The notes: generated by a model from the letters alone, not told the origin. Positions 40,046-50,018 are shown, numbered from the stretch's first letter. The stretch is DNA of 64,000 nt from Pseudomonas sp. Z8(2022) (GCF_025837155.1 NZ_CP107549.1:2604001-2668000), one strand, 5' to 3'. A program made the numbers and translations.

Positions 40046-41944
40046 ATGGGCGAATTCGCCAGACAGCCCGAGAACGAGCAATTGACTGCCACTCTGCGCC
40101 TACTGATGCTTCTGCTGCTGCCAGCAGTTACCTGGGCTGACAGCCTGCCTCTGCCCATCGGTCAGACGCAGATGCTGCCCGGCCCCTACCTGTATTACTG
40201 GGAAGACCCAAGCGGCCAGGCCAAATTCACGGATATCCGCGCCCTTCCCGACTCCGCCTGGCAGGTGGTGAAACGGCGCGATGCCAGTTTCGGTTACACC
40301 GGCAGCACCTACTGGCTGCGCCTGGACGTACACAACCCTCACAAACGCTCGCTTGGCTGGGTTCTGGTGATCGGCAATCCGTTGCTGGATAACCTGGATG
40401 CCTATGGCCTGGATGGCGAACGAATCTATCAGGCAGGCGACCAGCGCCCGTTCGACTGGCGCTGGGTCGACCATCGCCAGCTTGTACTTCCTCTGCACGT
40501 AGAACCAGGCGAACAGCGCCGCATCTGGCTGCGCATGCAGACCGATGGCTCGGCCAACCTCAGTGCCAGCCTGATGACGCGCGACACCTTCGACCACCAG
40601 GAACAGCGCAGCCTGTTGCTGCAAGGACTGTTCTTCGGCTCGCTGATCGCGATGCTGATCTACAGCCTGAGCATTTTCTGCATCACCCGCGACCGCAATT
40701 ACCTGTGGTACAGCCTGTTCGTGGCCAGTTTCAGCATCTACCAGTTCATCCAGCTCGGCTTCGCCCTGCAATGGCTGTGGCCCAACGCCCTGGCCTGGCA
40801 TCAACTGAGTTTCCCGCTCAGCTCGGCACTGGCGACGCTGTTCGGCATCCACTTCATCTACGGCGCACTGGAGCTGGAAAAGGCCGCGAGCCCTTACCGC
40901 CGGGTCGCCAACGCGCTCAAGGCCTGCACCTGGCTGGTCATTGGCATGGCGTTGCTTGGCCCGTATGCGGCAGCGCTGATCGGCAGCTTCGTCCTGGTGG
41001 GGGCCTGTGCCCTGGCCGCCTTCGTCATCACCCTGCTGCGCTGGCGTGGCGGTTACCCGTCCGCACGCCTGTTCGCCCTGGGCTGGTTCGTACTGATTAC
41101 AGCCAGCATCGCCAGTATTCTCACCGGCACCGGGCTGCTGCCCTACTCGCTGCTGACGCTGCATGCCCAGCAGATTGGCGGCCTGATCGAGATGACCGTG
41201 TTCTCCATTGCACTGGCCTCACGCATTCGCCAGGTACAGGAAGCCGAGCGCCTGGCCCAGGCCAGACTGATCGAGCAGGAACGCCGACTGCGCAACGAAC
41301 AGGCCAAGCATCTGGAACTGCAGACGCAGATCAGCGATACCCTGGAACACCGTGTACAGGAGCGTACCGCGACCCTGCAGGAGACCCTGCATCAGTTGTC
41401 CAACGCCAACCTGCGGCTGGCCGAGCTGAACCGCCGCGACGGGCTCACGGGCCTGTTCAACCGCCAGACACTGAGCGAGGAACTGGCTCGCGCCTGTGCC
41501 CGCGCGGTACGCAGCCAGCAGCCGCTGGCGATCCTGATGATGGACCTGGATCACTTCAAGCAGGTCAATGATCGCTATGGCCATCTCGCCGGCGATGCCT
41601 GTCTGCGCCATACCGCCCAACGCATCCAGCAACGCCTGCGCAGCAGCGACCTGCTGGCACGCTTCGGCGGCGAAGAATTCGTTGCGCTACTGGACAATAC
41701 CGATCTCACCGGCGCACTCGACCTGGCCGAACATCTGCGCGAAGAGCTCGCGCAGAATCCCTGCCTCTACCAGCAGCATTCGATCACGTTGAGCCTGAGC
41801 ATCGGTCTGCATGCCGGGATGCCGAGCGACGCCAGCGTCGCCGAGCAATGGCTGGAACTGGCAGACCGCGCGCTCTATCGCGCCAAGGCGAACGGTCGTA
41901 ACCGTATCGTCAACTACGAAGCCAAGGCCTTCAACGACGTCTGA
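40046..41944 (+). CDS. 7TMR-DISM diguanylate cyclase
   Basis: A membrane protein of about 632 residues. Signal-like N-terminus, periplasmic 7TMR-DISMED2 domain (about 35-180, with YWLRLDVHNP), seven membrane helices (about 190-400), a coiled coil (about 415-460) and a C-terminal GGDEF domain (about 470-625) with GGEEF and an RSSD inhibitory site five residues before it. It would make c-di-GMP on sensing an extracellular ligand, probably a carbohydrate or other small molecule. The start is uncertain: the ATG at 40046 is taken, but the hydrophobic signal begins about 12 codons later and the frame is open upstream. Confidence 0.88.
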   Translation: MGEFARQPENEQLTATLRLLMLLLLPAVTWADSLPLPIGQTQMLPGPYLYYWEDPSGQAKFTDIRALPDSAWQVVKRRDASFGYTGSTYWLRLDVHNPHKRSLGWVLVIGNPLLDNLDAYGLDGERIYQAGDQRPFDWRWVDHRQLVLPLHVEPGEQRRIWLRMQTDGSANLSASLMTRDTFDHQEQRSLLLQGLFFGSLIAMLIYSLSIFCITRDRNYLWYSLFVASFSIYQFIQLGFALQWLWPNALAWHQLSFPLSSALATLFGIHFIYGALELEKAASPYRRVANALKACTWLVIGMALLGPYAAALIGSFVLVGACALAAFVITLLRWRGGYPSARLFALGWFVLITASIASILTGTGLLPYSLLTLHAQQIGGLIEMTVFSIALASRIRQVQEAERLAQARLIEQERRLRNEQAKHLELQTQISDTLEHRVQERTATLQETLHQLSNANLRLAELNRRDGLTGLFNRQTLSEELARACARAVRSQQPLAILMMDLDHFKQVNDRYGHLAGDACLRHTAQRIQQRLRSSDLLARFGGEEFVALLDNTDLTGALDLAEHLREELAQNPCLYQQHSITLSLSIGLHAGMPSDASVAEQWLELADRALYRAKANGRNRIVNYEAKAFNDV

Positions 41945-42753
41945 GGCACCTGCTCCAGCAGTTCGAGTACTGCCTGCACGAGCAGCGGTTCACTCAACAG
42001 ACGCTGATGCCCTCCGGCAGGCAGGCGCAGCAGCTGGCTGTCGAACCAGGCCTGGTGGATCAGATCGGCTTCGCTCACAGGTACCACCTGATCATCCTCG
42101 GCATGCACGATCATGCCCGGCAAATCCAGCTGATAGCGCTGTACGTCGAGATGGGCGGCAGGGATTCCGGCAACCCTTTCGACCTGGCGCACAAAGTGCG
42201 CTCGCGCCTCGGGCGGCAAACCCATGTGTCTGGCGAACCCGCGCAGCAGCCCCAGAATGCGACTCGGTGTGGCGATGGTCACCAGAGTTTCGCTACGCAA
42301 GCCCATCTGCGTGGCCAGCAGCGCGCTGGCGCCACCCATTGAATGACCGATCACGGCACGTAGCGGCGGCAACTCACTGGCGGCCTCGAGCAGTGCGCGT
42401 GCAAACAGCACCACATTGGCCTCCCGCCCAGGCGAGCGGCCATGGGCCGGTCCATCCAGCGCGACGACGCCGTAGCCCGCATTGACCAGACCGCGGATCA
42501 GCAACGCGAACTGAGTCGGCCGTCCTGACCAGCCATGCATGAGCAGAACCGTAGGCCCACTCCCCCAGCGCAAGGCAGACAGCCCGAAACGCAGAGTAAT
42601 GCGCTCGGAACTGGCCAACAGGGGCAGCTCCCACTCGCGCGGAGGCAAGTTGTGCGGCGTCATGAAGCGCTCGCGCATGCGGCCGGCAAGCCATTGCGGC
42701 GCTACCCTGCCCAAGGTTGCATTGACGCCGCGCACCCATGTCATCTGGTTCAT
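41914..42753 (-). CDS. Alpha/beta hydrolase
   Basis: A 279-residue hydrolase with LLMHGWSGRPTQF (oxyanion region), nucleophile elbow GHSMGGAS, an acid residue in HAEDDQVVPV and histidine in AGGHQRLL. The substrate is unknown. The TetR-family gene lies 22 bases upstream on the same strand, so regulator and hydrolase form one unit; the same pair occurs in P. aeruginosa (PA3133-PA3132). Its 3' end overlaps the diguanylate cyclase gene by 31 bases in convergent orientation. Confidence 0.88.
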   Translation of the reverse strand: MNQMTWVRGVNATLGRVAPQWLAGRMRERFMTPHNLPPREWELPLLASSERITLRFGLSALRWGSGPTVLLMHGWSGRPTQFALLIRGLVNAGYGVVALDGPAHGRSPGREANVVLFARALLEAASELPPLRAVIGHSMGGASALLATQMGLRSETLVTIATPSRILGLLRGFARHMGLPPEARAHFVRQVERVAGIPAAHLDVQRYQLDLPGMIVHAEDDQVVPVSEADLIHQAWFDSQLLRLPAGGHQRLLSEPLLVQAVLELLEQVPQTSLKALAS

Positions 42754-42775
42754 AACCCTCTCCTCTCGCTCGAGA

Positions 42776-43315
42776 TCAGATCACTGCCGATTTGGCAGCA
42801 CGCAACAGCCGGTCGGACAGCTCTCCCGGCCCCAGTGCCCTTGCCAGCGCCAGACCACCGACCATCAACGCCAGGTCGGCCAGCGCGGCATCCGCTTCTT
42901 CTGGCGCATCGCTCATCTGTGCCGCCGTCAACTCAACATGCCTGGCCAGCACCTGGCGAAAACCAGCCGGCAGACGCTCGACTTCACTCAGCGAGCTCGG
43001 CAGCGGGCAACGCTCTGCGGCGTCATCACGGTGTTTGCGCGACAGATAGAAGGCTGCCACCAGCACCCTGCGTTCTCTGCCACTCAGACGCCGATCGACC
43101 CGCGTCAGGCGCTCGCGTCGAATCCTGAGCAACTGCTCAAAGGCTTCGAGCATCAGCGCCTCCTTGCTGGCGAAATGTGCATAGAAACCGCCCACGGTCA
43201 GCCCGGCTGCAGCCATCACCTCGGCCACTGCCGGGTCAGTTGGCCCGCGCTCGACCAGTTCCCGTCCAGCCGCGGCGAGGATGCGTTTACGGGTTTCGCT
43301 TTTGCGTTCGCTCAT
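42776..43315 (-). CDS. TetR-family transcriptional regulator
   Basis: A 179-residue regulator: helix-turn-helix at about 10-55 (RILAAAGRELVERG, VAEVMAAAGLTVGGFYAHFASKEAL), then a helical ligand-binding domain. It probably represses itself and the downstream hydrolase; a possible operator is at 43330-43361, right upstream of the start. The inducer is not known. Confidence 0.92.
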   Translation of the reverse strand: MSERKSETRKRILAAAGRELVERGPTDPAVAEVMAAAGLTVGGFYAHFASKEALMLEAFEQLLRIRRERLTRVDRRLSGRERRVLVAAFYLSRKHRDDAAERCPLPSSLSEVERLPAGFRQVLARHVELTAAQMSDAPEEADAALADLALMVGGLALARALGPGELSDRLLRAAKSAVI

Positions 43316-43329
43316 GACCGCAGCCCTTT

Positions 43330-43361
43330 ATATGATAATCAAAATATTACGACCATCATAT
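43330..43361. promoter_or_regulatory. Possible TetR operator
   Basis: ATATGAT and ATCATAT form an inverted repeat of 7 bases separated by 18 AT-rich bases, 14 bases upstream of the TetR start. Position and symmetry suggest autoregulation. Confidence 0.5.
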
Positions 43362-43440
43362 GAATTTGCAAGCGCTATCCACGACCGCTGGTCAGCATTG
43401 AAAAAGGGGCGAAAAATCAGAGAAGGTCGGAGGGGAAAAC

Positions 43441-43472
43441 AAAAAGGGGCCACCTCTGAAGAAGCAGCCCCT
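43441..43472 (-). terminator. Terminator of the tRNA operon
   Basis: On the minus strand AGGGGC ... GCCCC is followed by TTTTT, 27 bases beyond the last tRNA-Glu. Confidence 0.75.
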
Positions 43473-43498
43473 GGATTCCGCAAATGCGGCAAGAAAAA

Positions 43499-43574
43499 TG
43501 GCGTCCCCTAGGGGACTCGAACCCCTGTTACCGCCGTGAAAGGGCGGTGTCCTAGGCCACTAGACGAAGGGGAC
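43499..43574 (-). tRNA. tRNA-Glu (TTC), copy 1
   Basis: A 76-base cloverleaf with acceptor GTCCCCT/AGGGGAC, anticodon TTC in CTTTCAC, T-arm GTTCGAGTC and an encoded CCA. The last gene of the six-tRNA operon on the minus strand. Confidence 0.97.
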
Positions 43575-43622
43575 GGATCCTTCGAACGACAAGGCCAGCG
43601 CTAGGCTGGCCTTGTGTGTGAT

Positions 43623-43698
<76 letters not shown>

Positions 43699-43745
43699 GA
43701 AACCTTGCGGTCGGCTCGCCGCGCTTGCGCGCTGCGACTGGAAAA

Positions 43746-43821
43746 TGGCGTCCCCTAGGGGACTCGAACCCCTGTTACCGCCGTGAAAGGGCGGTGTCCT
43801 AGGCCACTAGACGAAGGGGAC
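43746..43821 (-). tRNA. tRNA-Glu (TTC), copy 2
   Basis: Same sequence as copy 1. The spacer to tRNA-Ala copy 2 (43822-43869) carries a GGCCAGC/GCTGGCC hairpin also present next to copy 1. Confidence 0.97.
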
Positions 43822-43869
43822 AAAACCTTCGAAGAACAAGGCCAGCACTAAGCTGGCCTTGTCAGTGTT

Positions 43870-43945
<76 letters not shown>

Positions 43946-43994
43946 GAAACCTTTCGGTCTGGCTGCAACGCCTGAGCGCTGCGGCTGGAATAAG

Positions 43995-44070
43995 TGGCGT
44001 CCCCTAGGGGACTCGAACCCCTGTTACCGCCGTGAAAGGGCGGTGTCCTAGGCCACTAGACGAAGGGGAC
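43995..44070 (-). tRNA. tRNA-Glu (TTC), copy 3
   Basis: Same sequence as copies 1 and 2. Its spacer to tRNA-Ala copy 3 differs and lacks the GGCCAGC hairpin. Confidence 0.97.
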
Positions 44071-44130
44071 GCAAGACCCTGATCGTGAATCGACTCACAT
44101 CGATTCTGGCACTCCCGAAGGAGTCGAGAT

Positions 44131-44206
<76 letters not shown>

Positions 44207-44224
44207 ATCTCGAGGACGGGGCGC

Positions 44225-44253
44225 ATGTTAAGAGCGCCCCGATTGGCTGTCAA
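44225..44253 (-). promoter_or_regulatory. Sigma-70 promoter of the Ala/Glu tRNA operon
   Basis: On the minus strand TTGACA (44248-44253), a 17-base spacer and TAACAT (44225-44230), followed by the GC-rich GCGCCCC discriminator typical of stable RNA promoters under stringent control. The rest of the 44207-44455 gap to gltX shows nothing else clear. Confidence 0.85.
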
Positions 44254-44455
44254 CAACATTTTTCCTGCCAGCCAAAAGTTTTTGCCACTAGAACAATTAC
44301 TTAGGGCTTTCACTCGTGGAGAGTCAGCCGTCACCGCGGGAGGCGCTTTCGACTCTGGCATCATGCTTCGTTCTAACTCCTGCATCCATGCAGTCGTAGC
44401 GACGACAAAATCAAATCATCGCGGCTAAGCCCCTCTCACAGTTGCACACCTCAAC

Positions 44456-45937
44456 TTAGCCGATGCTCGCCAGTAGTTTTTCCCATTCCTTGGTCTCTTT
44501 CTTCGAAGTGCCGCCCAGCAACTCTAGCGCCTGACGCAGGCGGAAGCGGGTCAGGTCCGGACCGAGAATTTCCATGGCATCGAGCACGGATACCGAGCTG
44601 GCCTGACCGGTGATGGCGGCGAACATCAGTGGCATGGCATCGCGCAGCTTCAGCTCCAGATGCTCGACCACGGCCTGGATGCAACCGGTGATGCGATCCT
44701 TTTCCCACTGACGCAGCGATTCGAGCTTCCACAGGATCAGCTGCATCAACCGGCGAACCTGGTCAGACGACAACTTCTTGTGCTCGAACAGCTTGGCGTC
44801 GAGGCTCAGACCACCCGAGAAGAAGAACCCGGCCAGCGGCGCAATCTGGCTGAAGGTCTCCACCCTGCCCTGCACGTGCGGCGCGATCTTCATCATGTAT
44901 TCGGGGTTGAGCGCCCATTTCTGCACTTCGGCGGCGAAGGTCTCCACCGGCAGCTCACGCAGCCACTGACCATTGAGCCAGGACAGCTTCTCCAGGTCGA
45001 AGATCGGCCCGCCCAGCGACACACGATTGATGTCGAAGTGCTCGATCATCTCAGCCAGGGAGAACTTCTCGCGCTCGTCCGGCATCGACCAGCCCATGCG
45101 CCCCAGGTAGTTGAGCATGGCCTGCGGCAGGTAGCCCATGCGTTCATAGAAGGTGATGCTGGTGGGGTTCTTGCGCTTGGACAGCTTGCTCTTGTCCGGA
45201 TTGCGCAGCAGCGGCATGTAGCACAACGCCGGCTGCTCCCAGCCGAAATACTCGTACAGCTTGATCAGCTTCGGCGCCGACGGCAGCCATTCTTCGCCAC
45301 GCAGCACGTGGGTGATGCCCATCAGGTGGTCGTCGACCACGTTGGCCAGGAAGTAGGTGGGCAGGCCGTCGGCCTTCATCAGCACCTGCATGTCCATGCG
45401 ATCCCACGGAATCTCGACATCGCCACGCAGCATGTCCGGCACCACGCAGACACCTTCGCTCGGCACCTTCATGCGCACCACGTGCGACTCGCCGGCGGCG
45501 ATGCGACGCTGCGCCTCGGCCGGATCGAGATGCATGCAGTGACCGTCATACCGCGGAGTTTCCTTGTTGGCCATCTGCTGCGCGCGCACTTGATCGAGGC
45601 GCTCGGCGGAGCAGAAGCACGGGAAGGCGTGGCCCTTGGCGACCAGCTCATCGGAGTACTTCTTGTAGATCTCGCCACGCTCGCTCTGCCGGTACGGGCC
45701 GTGCGGGCCGCCGACGTCCGGGCCTTCGTCCCATTCGATACCCAGCCAGCGCAGGGCGTCGAAGATCTGCTGCTCGGACTCGCGGGTCGAGCGCAACTGG
45801 TCGGTGTCTTCGATGCGCAGGATGAACTGGCCACCGTGCTGACGGGCGAAGCACAGGTTGAACAGTGCGATATAGGCGGTGCCGACATGGGGATCGCCAG
45901 TCGGCGAAGGCGCGATACGGGTACGGACGGTGGTCAT
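44456..45937 (-). CDS. gltX: Glutamyl-tRNA synthetase
   Basis: A 493-residue class I synthetase: HIGH-type motif [13 protein letters not shown] near the N-terminus, KLSKRKN as the KMSKS-type loop and the C-terminal helical anticodon-binding domain. It charges tRNA-Glu, three copies of which are downstream in the same direction. The ATG at 45937 gives the usual length. The KLSKR variant, not KMSKS, is common in proteobacterial GltX. Confidence 0.97.
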   Translation of the reverse strand: MTTVRTRIAPSPTGDPHVGTAYIALFNLCFARQHGGQFILRIEDTDQLRSTRESEQQIFDALRWLGIEWDEGPDVGGPHGPYRQSERGEIYKKYSDELVAKGHAFPCFCSAERLDQVRAQQMANKETPRYDGHCMHLDPAEAQRRIAAGESHVVRMKVPSEGVCVVPDMLRGDVEIPWDRMDMQVLMKADGLPTYFLANVVDDHLMGITHVLRGEEWLPSAPKLIKLYEYFGWEQPALCYMPLLRNPDKSKLSKRKNPTSITFYERMGYLPQAMLNYLGRMGWSMPDEREKFSLAEMIEHFDINRVSLGGPIFDLEKLSWLNGQWLRELPVETFAAEVQKWALNPEYMMKIAPHVQGRVETFSQIAPLAGFFFSGGLSLDAKLFEHKKLSSDQVRRLMQLILWKLESLRQWEKDRITGCIQAVVEHLELKLRDAMPLMFAAITGQASSVSVLDAMEILGPDLTRFRLRQALELLGGTSKKETKEWEKLLASIG

Positions 45938-45970
45938 GAATGCTCTCGGATGGAAGACACGAGGTTTGAA

Positions 45971-46891
45971 TCAAGCAGGCGATGTTATCAGGCCGACGGC
46001 CCCCGGCTCCAGCAACCCGCCACGGGTGATCGGCAAGCTGGCGATCAGGAAGTCGAGGAAGGTCTTGACCTTCATCGCCTGGAAGCGCCGCGACGGATAG
46101 ATGGCATACACCTCCCCCACCGGCAGCCGCGCCTCGGGCAGTAGCTCGATCAGGCGCCCGCTGCGCACAGCCTCTTCGCTGATCATCACCGGCAACCCGG
46201 AAATCCCCGCCCCCGCCAGCGTCGCCTCGCGAGCGAAGGTGATGTTGTTGCAGGTCATCACACGCTGACAGGGCAGATGCTCACCCAGCAGCGGCCAGTA
46301 ACGCGGCGCATCGTGCTGCAGGAGGATCGCCCGATGCCCCTCCAGCTCGGCGACGCTGCGCGGCGTACCGTGCGCGGCCAGATAGGCCGGGCTCGCGCAA
46401 AGGCGCCGGCCGCTCTCGAACAGCTTGCGCGCGATCAGGGTGGAGTCCTGCGGCTGCCCGATCTGAATGGCGATGTCCACGCCCTCCTCCAACGGATCGA
46501 CAGTTCGCGAGGTCAGCTCCACCTCGGCGTCGATCTGCGGGTACTGACGCATGAACTCACCCAGAACGCGGCCGAGAAACAGCTGACCGAACTCAATGGG
46601 CGAGGTGATGCGCAACAGCCCGGAAGGCTCGCGCTGCAATTGCATGACCGCCTGCTCGGCCTCGGCGAAGTCGAGCATGATCTGCCGGCAGCGCTCGTAG
46701 TAGGCCTGCCCCACCTCGGTCAGGCGCAATTTGCGCGTGGTGCGATTGAGCAGGCGCACGCCCAGGCGCTCCTCGAGCAACGCAATGCGCCGGCTTACCG
46801 TCGACTTCTGCATGCCCAGACTGGTCGCCGCCTGGGTAAAGCTGTGGCATTCCACCACTCGGGTAAAGATCAGCGCGTCATCCAACCCCAT
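45971..46891 (-). CDS. LysR-family regulator divergent from the efflux genes
   Basis: A 306-residue LysR regulator with winged helix at about 1-65 (ALIFTRVVECHSFTQAATSLGMQKSTVSRRIALLEERLG) and the CrgA/AaeR-like effector part (LRITSPIEFGQ). It is divergent from the HlyD-MFS pair over 107 bases, which hold a TGT-N11-ACA motif, so it is the probable regulator of that pump; the trio is found as PA3135-PA3137 in P. aeruginosa. Confidence 0.91.
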   Translation of the reverse strand: MGLDDALIFTRVVECHSFTQAATSLGMQKSTVSRRIALLEERLGVRLLNRTTRKLRLTEVGQAYYERCRQIMLDFAEAEQAVMQLQREPSGLLRITSPIEFGQLFLGRVLGEFMRQYPQIDAEVELTSRTVDPLEEGVDIAIQIGQPQDSTLIARKLFESGRRLCASPAYLAAHGTPRSVAELEGHRAILLQHDAPRYWPLLGEHLPCQRVMTCNNITFAREATLAGAGISGLPVMISEEAVRSGRLIELLPEARLPVGEVYAIYPSRRFQAMKVKTFLDFLIASLPITRGGLLEPGAVGLITSPA

Positions 46892-46953
46892 GATTGTTCC
46901 TCATAAGCAACAAAGCATGCCAAGTCTAGAGTCTACTAGCTCAAAGGGAACAT

Positions 46954-46970
46954 TGTTAAATTTGCTTACA
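46954..46970. promoter_or_regulatory. Possible LysR box for the efflux operon
   Basis: TGT-N11-ACA, an AT-rich dyad with the T-N11-A core, in the divergent gap, 28 bases upstream of the HlyD-like start. Confidence 0.45.
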
Positions 46971-46998
46971 TTTCCATGTCGCATCCCGAGCCTCAAGC

Positions 46999-48048
46999 AT
47001 GCCCGCCAAACTGCAACGCCGCCTCATCGTCTTCGTGATCCTGCTGGCCCTGATCGCCGGCGCCCTGCTGGCCCACTGGCTGCTAGTCGGCCGTTACCAC
47101 GAGAGCACCGATAACGCCTACGTACAGGGCGAGATCACCCGTGTCTCCAGCCAGTTGAATGCACGCATCGAGAAGGTGCTGGTACGTGACAACCAGCACG
47201 TGCAAGCCGGCCAGTTGCTGGCCGTGCTGGAAGACGCCGATTTCCGTCTGGCCCGCCAGCGCGCCCTCGCCGCCCTGCAAACCCATCAGGCCGAGCGCGC
47301 CCAGGCGCAGAGCAAACTCGACCAGCAGGCCAGCCTGATTGCCGCCAGCCAGGCCGATGTAGCCGCCAGCCAGGCCACGCTGGATCGCGCCCGGCTCGAT
47401 CTCGGCCGTGCTCAGACCCTGCGCAAGCCGGGCTATGTTTCCGAAGAGCGCGTCACCACCCTGGCCGCCGACAACCGCGTGGCCCGCTCACAACTGGCCA
47501 AGGCTCAGGCCGATCTGCAGGCGCAGCGCCAGCAGGTGTCCAGCCTGGAAGCCGAACTCAAGCGCCTGGATGCGCTGATTCTTTCCGCCCAGGCCGATCT
47601 GGAACAGGCCGATCTCAACCTCTCGCGCACGCAGATTCATGCGCCGATCAGCGGCATAGTTGGCCAGCGCTCGGCTCGTGAAGGCCAGGTGGTACAGAGT
47701 GGCGCCTACCTGCTGTCGCTGGTGCCGGATCAGGACATCTGGATCCAGGCCAACTTCAAGGAAACCCAGATTGGCCGCATGCGCCCGGGACAGACGGCCG
47801 AACTGTTGTTCGACAGTTTCCCGGACACACCCATCGAAGGCCGCATCGACAGCCTGTTCGCCGCCTCCGGCGCGCAGTTCAGCCTGCTGCCGCCGGACAA
47901 TGCCACGGGCAACTTCACCAAGGTGGTACAGCGCATCCCGGTCAAGCTGACCCTGGCCGCCGACAATCCGTTGCGCGGGCTGATCCGCCCCGGCATGTCG
48001 GTGGAGGTCACCGTGGACCTGCGTAGCGACGAAAGCCATGGCGGGTGA
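46999..48048 (+). CDS. HlyD/EmrA-type membrane fusion protein
   Basis: A 349-residue periplasmic adaptor. One N-terminal membrane helix (about 8-28), then STDNAYVQGEITRVSSQLNARIEKV (first half of the lipoyl-like domain), a long coiled-coil hairpin (about 95-205) and the second half with THAPISG-like HAPISGIVGQRSAREGQVVQ, then beta-barrel parts. It bridges the DHA2 pump encoded next to an outer-membrane channel that is not in the window. The downstream gene starts inside it (11-base overlap). Confidence 0.92.
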   Translation: MPAKLQRRLIVFVILLALIAGALLAHWLLVGRYHESTDNAYVQGEITRVSSQLNARIEKVLVRDNQHVQAGQLLAVLEDADFRLARQRALAALQTHQAERAQAQSKLDQQASLIAASQADVAASQATLDRARLDLGRAQTLRKPGYVSEERVTTLAADNRVARSQLAKAQADLQAQRQQVSSLEAELKRLDALILSAQADLEQADLNLSRTQIHAPISGIVGQRSAREGQVVQSGAYLLSLVPDQDIWIQANFKETQIGRMRPGQTAELLFDSFPDTPIEGRIDSLFAASGAQFSLLPPDNATGNFTKVVQRIPVKLTLAADNPLRGLIRPGMSVEVTVDLRSDESHGG

Positions 48049-49591
48049 TGCGCTGATCCGCCCCACGGCGGAGCCCAGCCGCCGCGACTGGATCGCGGTG
48101 ATGAGCGCCATGCTCGGCGCCTTCATGGCGGTGCTGGATATCCAGATCACCAACTCATCGCTGAAGGACATCCAGGGCGCGCTGTCCGCCACGCTTGAGG
48201 AAGGCTCGTGGATCTCCACCTCTTACCTGGTGGCCGAGATCATCATGATCCCGCTGACCGCCTGGCTGGTGCAGCTGCTCTCGGCCCGACGCTTGGCGGT
48301 GTGGGTTTCGGTAGGTTTCCTGTTCGCCTCGCTGCTCTGCTCCATGGCATGGAGCCTGGAGAGCATGATCGTGTTCCGCGCGCTGCAGGGCTTCACCGGC
48401 GGCGCGCTGATCCCGCTGGCGTTCACCATGACGCTGATCAAGCTGCCCGAACACCACCGGGCCAAGGGCATGGCGCTGTTCGCCATTACTGCCACCTTCG
48501 CGCCGTCCATCGGACCGACGCTGGGCGGCTGGCTGACGGAGAACTGGGGCTGGGAATACATCTTCTACATCAACGTGCCGCCTGGCCTGATCATGATCGC
48601 CGGTCTGCTCTACGGCCTGGAGAAGAAGGCGCCGCACTGGGAACTGCTGAAGACCACCGACTATGCCGGCATCGTCACCCTGGGCATGGGCATGGGCTGC
48701 CTGCAGGTGTTTCTCGAGGAGGGCCACCGCAAGGACTGGCTGGAATCGCAGCTGATCGTCGGCCTCGGTAGCGTGGCCCTGGTGAGCCTGATCCTGTTCG
48801 TCATCCTGCAGATGTCGCGCCCCAACCCGCTGATCAACCTCGCCGTGCTGCGCGAGCGCAACTTCGGTCTGGCCAGCATCGCCAGCATCGGCCTCGGCGT
48901 CGGCCTGTACGGTTCGATCTACGTGCTGCCGCTGTATCTGGCGCAGATCCAGGGTTACAACGCCATGCAGATCGGTGAGGTGATCATGTGGATGGGCGTG
49001 CCGCAGCTGTTCCTGATCCCGCTGGTGCCCAAGCTGATGAAGATCCTCTCGCCGAAATGGCTATGCGCCTTGGGCTTCGCCCTGTTCGGCGCGGCGAGCT
49101 TCTTCTCCGGCGTGCTCAATCCGGACTTCGCCGGCCCGCAGTTCAACCATATCCAGATCATCCGCGCGCTGGGTCAGCCGCTGGTGATGGTCACGGTATC
49201 GCTGATCGCCACGGCCTACATCCTGCCGCAGGACGCAGGTTCGGCCTCCAGCCTGTTCAACATCCTGCGCAACCTCGGCGGCGCCATCGGCATCGCTCTG
49301 CTCGCGACCCTGCTGGATGCGCGCGCCAAGGTCTACTTCGACTACCTGCGTGAATCCATCGTGCCCACCAATCCGCAGGTGGAGGAGCGCCTGCAGTTGC
49401 TGACACAAACCCTGGGCAGCGAACAAGCGGCACTGGCCAGGCTCAGCCAGATCGTCCATGAACAGGCGACCATCATGGCCTACAACGACGCCTTCCATTT
49501 CATCGGCATCGCCCTGGGCATGAGCATGCTGGCGATCCTGCTGACGCGAAAGCTGCCGCAGAACATGGCAGGCGGAGGCGCAGGACATTGA
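48038..49591 (+). CDS. DHA2-family MFS multidrug transporter (EmrB-like)
   Basis: A 517-residue 14-helix transporter. It has the MFS motif C-like SIGPTLGGWLTENWGWEYIFYINVPPGL and the first-helix acidic residue in AVLDIQITNSSLKDI. Proton-driven export of drugs or aromatic compounds with the preceding adaptor is the likely role; the true substrate is unknown. Overlaps the adaptor gene by 11 bases. Confidence 0.93.
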   Translation: MAGDALIRPTAEPSRRDWIAVMSAMLGAFMAVLDIQITNSSLKDIQGALSATLEEGSWISTSYLVAEIIMIPLTAWLVQLLSARRLAVWVSVGFLFASLLCSMAWSLESMIVFRALQGFTGGALIPLAFTMTLIKLPEHHRAKGMALFAITATFAPSIGPTLGGWLTENWGWEYIFYINVPPGLIMIAGLLYGLEKKAPHWELLKTTDYAGIVTLGMGMGCLQVFLEEGHRKDWLESQLIVGLGSVALVSLILFVILQMSRPNPLINLAVLRERNFGLASIASIGLGVGLYGSIYVLPLYLAQIQGYNAMQIGEVIMWMGVPQLFLIPLVPKLMKILSPKWLCALGFALFGAASFFSGVLNPDFAGPQFNHIQIIRALGQPLVMVTVSLIATAYILPQDAGSASSLFNILRNLGGAIGIALLATLLDARAKVYFDYLRESIVPTNPQVEERLQLLTQTLGSEQAALARLSQIVHEQATIMAYNDAFHFIGIALGMSMLAILLTRKLPQNMAGGGAGH

Positions 49592-49623
49592 ACCCTGCCC
49601 AGCAGAGCCAACGTCGCCCTATC

Positions 49624-49700
49624 GCAGGGTGGACGACGCTCTATCCGTCCACCACTTGCACACGCAATGGTGGATGAGCAGAGCGTCATCCACCCTACGC
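49624..49700. repeat. REP-like inverted pair, family C (GGGTGGA type)
   Basis: GGGTGGACGACGCTC and GAGCGTCATCCACCC are inverted copies around a CCACC...GGTGG inner stem. The pair belongs to a GGGTGGAT repeat type known in Pseudomonas. Confidence 0.75.
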
Positions 49701-49713
49701 GAGGCGCCGAGGC

Positions 49714-49772
49714 GTAGCCCGGATGTAATCCGGGGAGCTCGGGCTGCTGGCCCCGGATTGCATCCGGGCTAC
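49714..49772. repeat. REPIN-like pair, family A
   Basis: GTAGCCCGGATGTAATCCGGG and CCCCGGATTGCATCCGGGCTAC inverted, as in the purF-metZ gap. Confidence 0.88.
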
Positions 49773-49794
49773 GCGGTCTGCGGTATCAACCTTT

Positions 49795-49848
49795 GTGGGA
49801 GGCGCTTTAGCGGCGATGGTTTGTCGCGGCGGAAGCCCCCTCCCATAG
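49795..49848. repeat. REP-like pair, family B, degraded
   Basis: GTGGGAGGCGCTTTAGCGGCGA and TCGCGGCGGAAGCCCCCTCCCA: inverted halves of the GGAGC-GGCTTTAGCCGCGA family, with mismatches. Confidence 0.65.
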
Positions 49849-49940
49849 TTTGCGGCGGTCTTCTAGGCCGGGCATTTCGCGGCTGAAGCGGAATGCCGCC
49901 CAGCCGCTCCTACACACATTCCACAGGCACCGCACCACCC

Positions 49941-50018
49941 TGTAGGAGCCGCGCCTCGCGGCGAATCGCAAGAACACCGCACCTCCAGAAGCTTCGCCCC
50001 GGGGGCGGGGCTCCTACA
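49941..50018. repeat. REP-like pair, family B
   Basis: TGTAGGAGCCGCGCCTCGCGGCGA and GGGGCGGGGCTCCTACA form inverted halves. Together with the three preceding pairs this fills the 49592-50045 gap, which has no gene. Confidence 0.7.

Noticed and set aside
43281..43511. Small plus-strand gene before the tRNAs
   Set aside because: It overlaps the TetR promoter and tRNA terminator and has no ribosome site or family features.
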